The notes under the pieces were generated by a model. It ran no database searches. It was not told where the DNA came from and saw only the letters and a program-made list of their open reading frames with translations. The translations under genes and the position numbers were made by a program. This document shows, piece after piece, positions 45,343-52,692 of a stretch of DNA of 64,000 nucleotides. Positions within the stretch are counted from its first letter, which is position 1, and each line of letters begins with the position of its first letter. This stretch comes from an uncultured Clostridium sp. (GTDB lineage: Bacteria > Bacillota > Clostridia > TANB77 > CAG-508). The DNA is taken from assembly GCA_900553685.1 (NCBI GenBank), contig USEI01000001.1, forward strand, positions 248,001 to 312,000, given 5' to 3'.

Positions 45343-46425
45343 ATGTTAAAAAGTATTGAAATATATATATTATTGTTTTTTACTTATTCTTTTTTAGGAT
45401 GGGTAATGGAATCTATTGGAGGCATTTTAAAGGTAAAGAAATTTGTAAACAGAGGTTTTTTAATAGGACCATATTGTCCTGTATATGGAACTGGGGTTGT
45501 TTTGATAAGTATCTTACTAAAAAACTATACAGAAGATATATTTGCACTTTTCATACTTTCAACAGTTATTTGCGGTTTACTAGAATATACTACAAGTTAT
45601 ATTATGGAAAAGTTATTCAATGCTAGGTGGTGGGATTATACAAATAGAAAGTTTAATATAAATGGAAGAATTTGTTTAGAGACCTTAATTCCTTTTGGCA
45701 TAGCAGGAACAACAATTATATGTTTAATTAATCCATTTTTTATTAATATTTATTTGAAAATACCAGATTTAGCAAGAGATATAATAACTATTATTTTGAG
45801 TTTTTTATTTGTTATAGATGTTATAATATCTTTCAAAATAATTATAAGCTTTAAAGGAGAAACTTATAAAGAAAAAGATAATACTGAAGAAATAGGAAAC
45901 AAAGTGAAAGATAAGGCAGAAGATGTTTTAATGAAAGCTGAATCAGATGTTATAATATTTAGCAGAAGATTAAAAGTAAAGGGATTGAAATTTCAAAGAA
46001 CGGTAAAATATCATAGAACAAAGATGATTGGAACACTTACTGAGTCTCCACGAGAATTAGCAGAAAAAATAAGAATGCAAAGAGAAGCTATTACAGAAAG
46101 ATTAATTAACAAAAAAGATGAATTTGATACACAAATAAAATTAAAAAAATCTGAGTGGGAAATGAAACAAAAAGAATCTAAACAAATTTTTGATCAAAAG
46201 ATTAGAAAAACTAAAGAAGAATTTGAAACTTTCCAAAAATCTTCTATTCAAAAACTAGATAATACTTTAAAAAGCATAAAAAATAATTCAGAAGAAATAA
46301 CTAAAAAGGTTGTTGAAAATTTTAAACAAAAATCAGTTTTAAGAAAAAGATTAATGGAAGCTTTTCCCAAATTACAAGTAAAGCAACCAAAAGATAAGAA
46401 AAAAAAGAATAAAACCAATAACTAA
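45343..46425 (+). CDS. CmpB-like membrane protein (putative ABC-transporter type IV family) with coiled-coil tail
   Basis: Residues 1-165 hold five or six membrane helices with the family signatures FFTYSFLGWVMESI, NRGFLIGPYCPVYGTG and ARWWDYTNRKFNINGRICLE. The latter resemble the family annotated as putative ABC-transporter permease (DUF1113/CmpB). No ATPase subunit is nearby and the transport role of this family is doubtful. Residues 175-360 are a charged cytoplasmic coiled coil, unlike shorter family members. GGAG precedes ATG. Confidence 0.8.
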   Translation: MLKSIEIYILLFFTYSFLGWVMESIGGILKVKKFVNRGFLIGPYCPVYGTGVVLISILLKNYTEDIFALFILSTVICGLLEYTTSYIMEKLFNARWWDYTNRKFNINGRICLETLIPFGIAGTTIICLINPFFINIYLKIPDLARDIITIILSFLFVIDVIISFKIIISFKGETYKEKDNTEEIGNKVKDKAEDVLMKAESDVIIFSRRLKVKGLKFQRTVKYHRTKMIGTLTESPRELAEKIRMQREAITERLINKKDEFDTQIKLKKSEWEMKQKESKQIFDQKIRKTKEEFETFQKSSIQKLDNTLKSIKNNSEEITKKVVENFKQKSVLRKRLMEAFPKLQVKQPKDKKKKNKTNN

Positions 46426-46427
46426 TG

Positions 46428-46456
46428 TTGAAAAGTTAATGTTTTTATGTTATTAT
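46428..46456 (+). promoter_or_regulatory. Promoter of the acidic Cys-cluster gene
   Basis: TTGAAA (46428-46433), 17-base spacer, TATTAT (46451-46456). Confidence 0.78.
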
Positions 46457-46496
46457 AACATGAATTAAAAATTTATATATAAAAAGGAGACCAAAA

Positions 46497-46967
46497 ATGG
46501 AAAATATTACTGATGAAAATTATATAGGTTTAATTTGTAATGGAGAATTCAATGCAATTCCAGATTTTAAAATTGGCGAATTGTTTGAATCATTTTTTGA
46601 TAATATAAACTACAATGTTGTAAAAGAAAATAAACAAGTCTATGTTGATTTTACTGGAGAAGCTACTTGTGATGACGAGCCTTGTACAATTTTAATAAGA
46701 TTTGCAGTAGATGATAATGCAGAAGAATTTGAAATTAAAGAGATAAAAGTTGATGATGAAATTCTTAGTGAAGATGAGAGTTTGGATCTATTAGAAGATA
46801 TTGCTTATGCAGGCGGAGCTGTAATGGAAGATGATGATTATTGTGATTCAGATTGTGCTCATTGTATGCATGATTGTACTAATACTTATGATGAAAATGA
46901 TGAAGATGACGACGAATGTGACTTTGACGATGAAAATGACGATAAAGACGATGAAGATAATTCTTAG
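46497..46967 (+). CDS. Acidic protein with Cys cluster, unknown function
   Basis: A 156-residue soluble protein. The N-terminal 115 residues look like one alpha/beta domain (YIGLICNGEFNAIPDFKIGE, ILIRFAVDDNAEEFEIKEI). The end holds CDSDCAHCMHDC, four Cys and a His in twelve residues, followed by an Asp/Glu-rich tail. A metal-binding tail is plausible. I know no family. It has its own promoter. AAGGAG precedes ATG. Confidence 0.7.
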   Translation: MENITDENYIGLICNGEFNAIPDFKIGELFESFFDNINYNVVKENKQVYVDFTGEATCDDEPCTILIRFAVDDNAEEFEIKEIKVDDEILSEDESLDLLEDIAYAGGAVMEDDDYCDSDCAHCMHDCTNTYDENDEDDDECDFDDENDDKDDEDNS

Positions 46968-47043
46968 TAATTTTATGTAAATTTTGCTATACTCATCACA
47001 TAATATATTAAAAAATAATATTATATATAAAGGAGGAAGCAAA

Positions 47044-47199
47044 ATGATTTGGTGTAAATTTAGAAAAATAATAGCAGGAGCTCTTATAGGACTCGGAATA
47101 GGTATTATTTTAGTTCTATTTCTTCCTCCTGTGGCCTGGATATTCATAATGGGAGTAGCAATGTTTATCGGAGGCATAAAATTTTTACTAGGTAAATAG
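47044..47199 (+). CDS. 51-residue membrane protein upstream of spoVM
   Basis: ATG at 47044 follows AGGAGG (47031-47036) at ideal spacing. The product has a short basic N terminus (MIWCKFRKI) and two hydrophobic segments (about 9-27 and 30-47) broken by PP, ending LLGK. The stop is 11 bases before spoVM, and the spoVM ribosome binding site begins within the stop codon, so the two are coupled. A sporulation role is inferred only from that. Earlier in-frame ATGs lack a site. Confidence 0.75.
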   Translation: MIWCKFRKIIAGALIGLGIGIILVLFLPPVAWIFIMGVAMFIGGIKFLLGK

Positions 47200-47210
47200 G
47201 AGGAAGACAG

Positions 47211-47288
47211 ATGACAATTGTTGTAAAAAAAGTACCTAAATTTTTAAGAGGATTTGTAAAATTCATTTTCGGAATTAAATCTACATAA
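47211..47288 (+). CDS. spoVM: Stage V sporulation protein M
   Basis: A 25-residue amphipathic peptide, MTIVVKKVPKFLRGFVKFIF followed by GIKST. It aligns without gaps to B. subtilis SpoVM, sharing Lys7, Pro9, Lys10, Phe11, Leu12, Gly14, Val16, a basic residue at 17, and Gly21. SpoVM lies flat on the convex forespore membrane and anchors SpoIVA at the start of coat assembly. AGGAGG (47198-47203) lies 7 bases before ATG. The neighbour is rpmB (L28), which also adjoins spoVM in Bacillus; here it is convergent. The gene is easily missed because of its size. Confidence 0.9.
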   Translation: MTIVVKKVPKFLRGFVKFIFGIKST

Positions 47289-47311
47289 AATTTAGGGAAA
47301 AATATGTAAGA

Positions 47312-47349
47312 GTTTTAAATAATAGGAAATAGTTTTCCTATTATTTAAA
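47312..47349 (+). terminator. Hairpin after spoVM
   Basis: Perfect 17-base arms TTTTAAATAATAGGAAA / TTTCCTATTATTTAAAA with a 4-base loop (TAGT). No long T tract follows, so termination is likely but weak. Confidence 0.6.
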
Positions 47350-47471
47350 ATTTATAAAATATTAATTATACTATAAATATAAAATATGCAGAATATGATA
47401 TTCAAAATAACTTTATTAATTTTAGAAAAATATTTAGTAATAAAATGTTATTTATGAAAATGATATAAAAT

Positions 47472-47512
47472 AAAAAAAGAAAAATCTACTTACATAGGTT
47501 TTTCTTTTTTTA
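47472..47512 (-). terminator. Terminator of rpmB
   Basis: AAAAAAAGAAAAATCTA and TAGGTTTTTCTTTTTTT (one G-T pair) around a 7-base loop. On the minus strand the hairpin is followed by T residues, so it serves rpmB. Confidence 0.75.
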
Positions 47513-47539
47513 TATATTATAATTATTAATTTTGTATTA

Positions 47540-47740
47540 TTAAACAGCTCTTTGAACTTTTCCAGAACGTAAACATTTAGAACATACACAAACTCTTTTA
47601 ACTTTTCCATCTATAACAGCTTTTACAGTTCTTAAGTTTGGTTTTACTGTTCTAGTAGTTCTTTTACTGATATGAGAACGAGTAATACTAAGTTGTTTTC
47701 CAAAGCTTGTTTCTTTTCCACAAAATGCGCATTTTGCCAT
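47540..47740 (-). CDS. rpmB: 50S ribosomal protein L28
   Basis: A 66-residue protein of the large subunit. MAKCAFCGKETSFGK, then SHISKRTTRTVKPN and VCVCSKCLRSGKV; the two CxxC pairs bind zinc (C+ form). The start is set by GGAGGTGCTTTAGAT before ATG; the longer frame upstream is AT-rich leader. It is convergent with spoVM and divergent from 47931. Confidence 0.96.
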   Translation of the reverse strand: MAKCAFCGKETSFGKQLSITRSHISKRTTRTVKPNLRTVKAVIDGKVKRVCVCSKCLRSGKVQRAV

Positions 47741-47772
47741 ATCTAAAGCACCTCCATTATTTTTAATAAACT

Positions 47773-47787
47773 GACTATTTAATAGTC
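47773..47787. promoter_or_regulatory. Perfect palindrome in the rpmB leader
   Basis: GACTATT T AATAGTC. It lies about 33 bases upstream of the rpmB start codon, within flanks AAACTG and TAACAT that resemble the fabH operator (33378). It may be a protein-binding site or a leader hairpin. Confidence 0.45.
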
Positions 47788-47868
47788 TAACATAATATTT
47801 ATAAAAAAGCAAGATATTTTTATAAAAATAATAAAAAATAAAATATTTGAATTGTTTACATAATAGCA

Positions 47869-47896
47869 TTGACTTTTTCATAAAATATAGTATAAT
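47869..47896 (+). promoter_or_regulatory. Promoter of the 47931 gene
   Basis: TTGACT (47869-47874), 16-base spacer, TATAAT (47891-47896). Confidence 0.82.
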
Positions 47897-47930
47897 GATA
47901 TTTGTAGTAGTATAGTCGGAGGATTAATAG

Positions 47931-48287
47931 ATGTTACCCAAAATATGGAAAAAATTTTTGTTAGCTGTATGCATAATAGCATGTATATATAATATAATGT
48001 CTAAATTGGTAAATAGAAATTCTTTGGAAATAAATTTAAAAAGTGTTGATGATGGAACAACAGTATTTAACTTATTTCAGAAAGAAGAAACTGTTAGTGA
48101 TGAGAATACTTTAGTTAATAACCAAGTTTCAAATTCTATAGAAAATGGAGCAGAGGAAGCTATTCAAACAGATGAAAAAGTAGAAGAAACAGTAGCACAA
48201 AAAGATTCTGAAACAAATGAAGAAACATCTACAGAAAATGATGAAAAAAAAGATAATCAAGGTACAAAATTCATAGTACTATATTAA
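47931..48287 (+). CDS. Membrane-anchored acidic protein, unknown
   Basis: 118 residues: a basic start (MLPKIWKK), one membrane helix (about 8-25), then a hydrophilic Glu/Asn/Thr-rich, probably disordered domain without Cys. The ribosome binding site is GGAGG. No family recognised. It is transcribed divergently from rpmB. Confidence 0.65.
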   Translation: MLPKIWKKFLLAVCIIACIYNIMSKLVNRNSLEINLKSVDDGTTVFNLFQKEETVSDENTLVNNQVSNSIENGAEEAIQTDEKVEETVAQKDSETNEETSTENDEKKDNQGTKFIVLY

Positions 48288-48353
48288 AATATGAAATATT
48301 AGTGTACTTGTAACATAAAAAATAATAATTTATAAAAAATAAATTAAAAATAC

Positions 48354-48382
48354 TTGCAATGTAAAAAATATTATGTTATTAT
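48354..48382 (+). promoter_or_regulatory. Promoter of rpmE
   Basis: TTGCAA (48354-48359), 17-base spacer, TATTAT (48377-48382). Confidence 0.75.
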
Positions 48383-48424
48383 ATAAAAGATTGTTTTTAA
48401 AATGTAAGAAAGAGGTGAATTTAC

Positions 48425-48625
48425 ATGAAAAAAGAATTACAACCTAATTATACAGCTTCTAAAATTATTTGTGCATGTGGAAACGTTATTGAAACAAATT
48501 CAACAAAACCAGAAATGAAAGTTGATGTTTGTTCTAAATGTCATCCATTTTGGACAGGAAGCTTAAAACAAAATACTACAGGTGGTAGAGCAGATAAATT
48601 TAAGAAAAAATATGGTATTGCTTAA
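48425..48625 (+). CDS. rpmE: 50S ribosomal protein L31 (zinc form)
   Basis: 66 residues: MKKELQPNYTASKIICACGN, then VDVCSKCHPFWTGSLKQ and GGRADKFKKKYG. CxC and CxxC give the four zinc ligands, so it is the C+ type. AGAGGTG precedes ATG. It is monocistronic, with its own promoter and terminator. Confidence 0.97.
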   Translation: MKKELQPNYTASKIICACGNVIETNSTKPEMKVDVCSKCHPFWTGSLKQNTTGGRADKFKKKYGIA

Positions 48626-48667
48626 TTTAGTTTTAAGTATCCAAAAATATAAAATTTATTGCGCAAT

Positions 48668-48728
48668 AAAATCTAGGATTTGAAATGTATTATTTTTTTA
48701 ATATATTTCAAATCCTAGATTTTTTATA
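48668..48728 (+). terminator. Strong terminator after rpmE
   Basis: 18-base perfect arms AAATCTAGGATTTGAAAT / ATTTCAAATCCTAGATTT, then a T run. It is the longest stem in the window. Confidence 0.95.
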
Positions 48729-48763
48729 TAATATATGTTAAAATAATTTTATAAATATACAAA

Positions 48764-48800
48764 AGGAGGAAAGTATGATATTATCATACAAAGATAAGCT
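48764..48800 (+). promoter_or_regulatory. Ribosome binding site separated from its start by a hairpin, with overlapping short frame
   Basis: AGGAGG (48764-48769) is 31 bases from the ATG at 48801. Between them lies the perfect palindrome GTATGATA-T-TATCATAC (48773-48789), which if folded brings the site within about 14 bases of the start. The ATG inside the palindrome (48775) is ideally spaced but opens a 26-codon frame ending at 48855, out of phase with the main gene. Confidence 0.55.
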
Positions 48801-49763
48801 ATGGATTTTGAAGATTTTGAAGGATTTAAGAGAATTAAAAATAATAAAAATTTAAGTATTAAAGATGTTTTTGAGTTACTAGAAAAATATCAAGAAGAAA
48901 TTGGAGAATTAAGATTTGATTTAAATTCAGAGCAATCTAATATAATTGCCGATATTAGAGGAAAATATCTTATAAGGATAAGTATAAGAGCTGATGAAAT
49001 AATATTAGAAAGGGAATTAGAAGAAAATCATATAGAAGATGATATATTAAAGGTAGATTCTGCAATTGATTTAGCACGAACTGATAGAATGATAGAACAA
49101 ATCTATGATTTATTAAGAGATTATATTAAAAACGGAACTATTACAGAACATATAACGAGTGTGAAAAGAGTTTTATATATGAAGGAAGATGTAAAAAGGG
49201 CTTTAGCTAATTTGATAGTTGTTGGAAAGCTTTTTGAATTTTCAGATACTACCTCAAAAATAATATATGAAGCAAGAGAAAATCCTTTAATGAACGAATT
49301 TATATTTAAAAATTGTAAAGAAAAAAGAGAAGCATGGACATTAAAGTATAGTGATTATAGAAATGATAAATATACTTTTTTAAAACAGCCATTTGAAAAA
49401 ATAGAAATAGCACGAAATAAAGATGAAGTTAAAAATATTTTTGAAGGAAAAATCAATAAAAAAGATTTAAAAATTGCTGCTGATTATTCGGATAATCACT
49501 ATTTAATTGAACTGGACGAGATTGTTATTGGAAGTATAGATTGCATGGATCCATTAGTAAGAAGAGAATATAGATTAGAAGTAAATAATTTAAATTATGA
49601 ATATTTAGTAGTTATGATAGCTGTAATGATTGATATATTTTTAGGAAAGGAATATTTAGACAATAGTACGGCAATTGAAAATGTAAAAGATGATATAGAA
49701 AATACCTTAACAGAATTTAAGGAAAATATTGAAGATTTTAATAAAAATAATTATAACAATTAG
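48801..49763 (+). CDS. LURP-one/tubby-like fold protein with extra N-terminal domain
   Basis: A 320-residue soluble protein. From about residue 150 the pattern fits the LURP-one-related (tubby C-terminal-like) barrel: IIYEARENPLMNEFIFKNC, EAWTLKYSDYRNDKYTFL, KIAADYSDNHYLIELDEIVI, REYRLEVNN and the central hydrophobic helix VVMIAVMIDIFLG. The first 145 residues are an unassigned mixed domain. An acidic tail closes it. ATG 48801 is the only usable start in this frame because a TAA lies at 48795-48797, although the ribosome binding site is far off. The fold is inferred from the pattern and the function is unknown. Confidence 0.55.
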   Translation: MDFEDFEGFKRIKNNKNLSIKDVFELLEKYQEEIGELRFDLNSEQSNIIADIRGKYLIRISIRADEIILERELEENHIEDDILKVDSAIDLARTDRMIEQIYDLLRDYIKNGTITEHITSVKRVLYMKEDVKRALANLIVVGKLFEFSDTTSKIIYEARENPLMNEFIFKNCKEKREAWTLKYSDYRNDKYTFLKQPFEKIEIARNKDEVKNIFEGKINKKDLKIAADYSDNHYLIELDEIVIGSIDCMDPLVRREYRLEVNNLNYEYLVVMIAVMIDIFLGKEYLDNSTAIENVKDDIENTLTEFKENIEDFNKNNYNN

Positions 49764-49786
49764 GAGAAAAATAAATATTAGATTAT

Positions 49787-49828
49787 AAAAAAGAAACTTA
49801 TATAAATTAAATATAAGTTTCTTTTTTA
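49787..49828 (+). terminator. Terminator after the LURP-one-like gene
   Basis: AAAAAAGAAACTTATA / TATAAGTTTCTTTTTT around an AT-rich loop. Confidence 0.88.
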
Positions 49829-50044
49829 TATGTAAGAAACTATTTTAAATTTTATATATTTAGAAAAATTCTTATTATATGGAATTTTTAAGAAAGCCAC
49901 ATTCAATAACATTGATAATGAAAAATATATTGATATATGTATAAAATTTTATAAATATTATAATATGTGCTTTTCTATACAATATTTATAGTAATATTTG
50001 AAAAATATTATCATAATATTTATTAAAGAAGAGTGGAGGAGAAT

Positions 50045-51259
50045 ATGAGAAGAAAAATTTTATACATATTTATAATATTTATATTTATTTTTAGTACAAA
50101 TTCATTAGCTTTATATACTACTGTGCCAGTATGGTCAGAAGATTATGACACCACCGAAGTTAATGCAGATACTACTGCAGAAAACTTTTTAAATATAGAG
50201 TCAGAAAGTGCAATTTTAATTGAACAAAGTACAGGTAAAATTTTATATGAGAAAGATTCTCATAAGCAGCTTCGTCCTGCAAGTGTAACCAAAATTATGA
50301 CGATATTACTTATTATGGAGGCCTTAGATAGAGGCGAAATTACTTTGGATACTCAAATACCTTGCAGTCAAAATGCAGCATCCATGGGAGGATCACAAAT
50401 TTGGCTCAATGAAACAGAAAGTCTAACAGTTGATGAGATGCTTAAAGCAATTTGTGTTGTAAGTGCAAATGACTGTACAGTTGCTATGGCAGAATATTTA
50501 TCTGGAAGCGAAGAATTGTTTGTTCAGAAAATGAATGACAGAGCAAAAGAATTAGGAATGAATGATACTACTTTTAAAAATTGCCATGGAATTGATGAGG
50601 ATGGTCATCTTACTACAAGTTATGATATAGCTTTAATGTCTAAAGAGCTTTTACAAAATCATCCAGAGATTACTAGATATACAACAATATGGATGGATAG
50701 CCTTCGCGATGGAAAATCAGAGTTAGTCAATACAAATAAACTAATTCGTACTTATGAAGGAGCTACAGGACTAAAAACAGGTTCTACTTCACTTGCATTA
50801 TATAATTTGTCAGCTAGTGCTACAAAAAATAATTTATCACTAATAGCTGTTGTTTTAAGAGCTCCTACGCCTAAAGTTAGATTTTCAGAAGCTAAACTTT
50901 TGTTAGATTATGGATTTAATACTTATGATTTCAAAAAAATTGCAACTAAAGGAGAAATATTTCAGAATATAGAAGTAAAAAAAGGAACTGAGTCTAATAT
51001 CAATCTTGTGTTCGAAAACGACGGTGGTGTATTAATTAAAAAATCAGAAGAGAATAAAATAAATCAAGAGTTAAATATTAATGAAAATATAGAGGCTCCA
51101 ATTAGGGCAGGAGATGTTTTAGGAAACATAAATTATTATTTAGATAATGAATTAGTTTTTTCAGCTAATCTTGTTGCGGAAAAGGATATAAGTAAAAAAA
51201 ATATATTGAATATGTTTAACTTTACAGTTCAAAACTGGTTTAGTATTCTAAGAAAATAA
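50045..51259 (+). CDS. D-alanyl-D-alanine carboxypeptidase (DacF/PBP5 type)
   Basis: Secreted low-molecular-weight penicillin-binding protein that trims the terminal D-Ala of stem peptides. Signal peptide about 1-24. The active-site motifs are SVTK (Ser80, Lys83), SAN and KTG in GLKTGSTS. PBP5_C domain follows about 290-370 and the C terminus is amphipathic (NMFNFTVQNWFSILRK), the usual membrane-binding helix. The start is ATG 50045 behind GGAGG; the GTG at 50033 would overlap the site. Bacillus DacF acts in spore cortex formation; that is possible here. Confidence 0.93.
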   Translation: MRRKILYIFIIFIFIFSTNSLALYTTVPVWSEDYDTTEVNADTTAENFLNIESESAILIEQSTGKILYEKDSHKQLRPASVTKIMTILLIMEALDRGEITLDTQIPCSQNAASMGGSQIWLNETESLTVDEMLKAICVVSANDCTVAMAEYLSGSEELFVQKMNDRAKELGMNDTTFKNCHGIDEDGHLTTSYDIALMSKELLQNHPEITRYTTIWMDSLRDGKSELVNTNKLIRTYEGATGLKTGSTSLALYNLSASATKNNLSLIAVVLRAPTPKVRFSEAKLLLDYGFNTYDFKKIATKGEIFQNIEVKKGTESNINLVFENDGGVLIKKSEENKINQELNINENIEAPIRAGDVLGNINYYLDNELVFSANLVAEKDISKKNILNMFNFTVQNWFSILRK

Positions 51260-51282
51260 TTGTATAATTATTATAAAAAACC

Positions 51283-51311
51283 TTGTATTATAAAAAAATA
51301 TTGTATATAAT
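51283..51311 (+). promoter_or_regulatory. Promoter of pfkA
   Basis: TTGTAT (51283-51288), 17-base spacer, TATAAT (51306-51311). Confidence 0.8.
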
Positions 51312-51368
51312 GTGAAAAGATTGTGAAATAATAAATTTAATAGATAAAAGCAGGAGGGGTTTTATAAT

Positions 51369-52517
51369 ATGGAATCAAAAGTAAAAAAAGTAGCTATATT
51401 AACTAACGGTGGAGATGCGCCAGGTTTAAATGCTGTCATAAGAGCAATAGTAAAAACAGGTAGAACTTATGGAGTAGAATGTTATGGTTTTATAGAGGGA
51501 TATAAAGGCTTATTAGAAAATAATTATGTTAAATTAGATTTGCAAGGTAATGCCTCAGGATTATTAACAAAAGGTGGTACAATAATAGGAACTTCAAATG
51601 CTACTAATGTATTTAATTATAAAGTAGTAAATGAAGATGGAACAGTAGAATATAAAGACTTATCAGACATTTGTGTACAAAATATAAAAAATGCAGGCTT
51701 TGATTGCATATTCACTTTAGGTGGAGATGGAACACAAAAATCAAGTAGAGATTTTTCTTTAAAAGGTATAAATTGTATTGGTGTTCCTAAAACTATAGAT
51801 AATGATGTTGCACATACAGATATGACTTTTGGATATAATACAGCAGTTTCTGTTGCAACAGAAGCCTTAGATAGACTTCATACAACAGCAGAAGCACATC
51901 ATAGAGTAATGGTTCTAGAAGTAATGGGTAGATATGCAGGATGGCTTGCACTTGAATCAGCAATTGCAGGAGGTGCTGATGTTGCTTTAATTCCAGAAAT
52001 TCCTTATGATATAAATAAAGTAGTTGATAAGATAAATGAAAGAAGAGCAAGAGGAAAAGAATTTTCAATAGTCGTAACTTCTGAAGGTGCTATGCCAAAA
52101 GATGGTACTATTACAGTAAAGAAAACTTTAAATGACGGTGCTGGTTTAGACAACATAAGACTTGGTGGTGTTGGAGAAAAAATTGCAAATGAACTAGAAC
52201 AATTAACTGGTATGGTAACAAGAAACACAGTATTAGGATATGTTCAAAGAGGAGGAACCCCATCAGCTTTTGATAGAATATTATCAACAAAATATGGTTG
52301 TAAAGCAATGGAACTTGCTATGCAAGGAATCTTTAATGTTTTAGTAACATATAAAAAAGGAGAAATGAGTTATGTAACATTAGAAGATGTTGTTGGAAAT
52401 AATAAAGTTGTGGGAGCAGCTTCAGGAAATACAAAGGAAAGCAATATAAGAAAAATTAAAATGGATGATGATTTAATAAAAATTGCTAGAGATTTAGGAA
52501 TGTGTTTAGGAGATTAA
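51369..52517 (+). CDS. pfkA: 6-phosphofructokinase, long form
   Basis: Phosphorylates fructose-6-phosphate. LTNGGDAPGLNAVIR, then GGDGTQ, then GVPKTIDNDV with the catalytic Asp and a Lys where E. coli PfkA has Gly, then VMGRYAGWLAL and PEIPYD. GGDG fits ATP use, while pyrophosphate enzymes have GGDD. PKTIDND is shared with the actinobacterial-type group III. The length (382) is longer than the 320 of E. coli. It is monocistronic with its own promoter and terminator. Confidence 0.95.
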   Translation: MESKVKKVAILTNGGDAPGLNAVIRAIVKTGRTYGVECYGFIEGYKGLLENNYVKLDLQGNASGLLTKGGTIIGTSNATNVFNYKVVNEDGTVEYKDLSDICVQNIKNAGFDCIFTLGGDGTQKSSRDFSLKGINCIGVPKTIDNDVAHTDMTFGYNTAVSVATEALDRLHTTAEAHHRVMVLEVMGRYAGWLALESAIAGGADVALIPEIPYDINKVVDKINERRARGKEFSIVVTSEGAMPKDGTITVKKTLNDGAGLDNIRLGGVGEKIANELEQLTGMVTRNTVLGYVQRGGTPSAFDRILSTKYGCKAMELAMQGIFNVLVTYKKGEMSYVTLEDVVGNNKVVGAASGNTKESNIRKIKMDDDLIKIARDLGMCLGD

Positions 52518-52547
52518 TAAGAAATTATATACTAATTAAAATAGCAG

Positions 52548-52584
52548 AGTGAAAGTAGACTTTAGTTTTACTTTCACTTTTTAT
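52548..52584 (+). terminator. Terminator of pfkA
   Basis: AGTGAAAGTA / TACTTTCACT with an 11-base loop, then TTTTTA. Confidence 0.9.
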
Positions 52585-52620
52585 GTGGTAAGAAATATCA
52601 ATGAAAATTTTATAAAAAAC

Positions 52621-52648
52621 TTGCTTTTTATTTTTATTGTGATATAAT
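52621..52648 (+). promoter_or_regulatory. Promoter of tig
   Basis: TTGCTT (52621-52626), 16-base spacer, TATAAT (52643-52648). Confidence 0.78.
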
Positions 52649-52692
52649 ATAAAAGCTATTTATGAAAATAGGAAGAAAATGGAGGAAATAAA

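Noticed and set aside
48775..48855. Independent 26-residue gene
   Set aside because: Ideal spacing to AGGAGG, but it lies inside a palindrome and overlaps the larger gene; treated as a possible leader frame rather than a gene.
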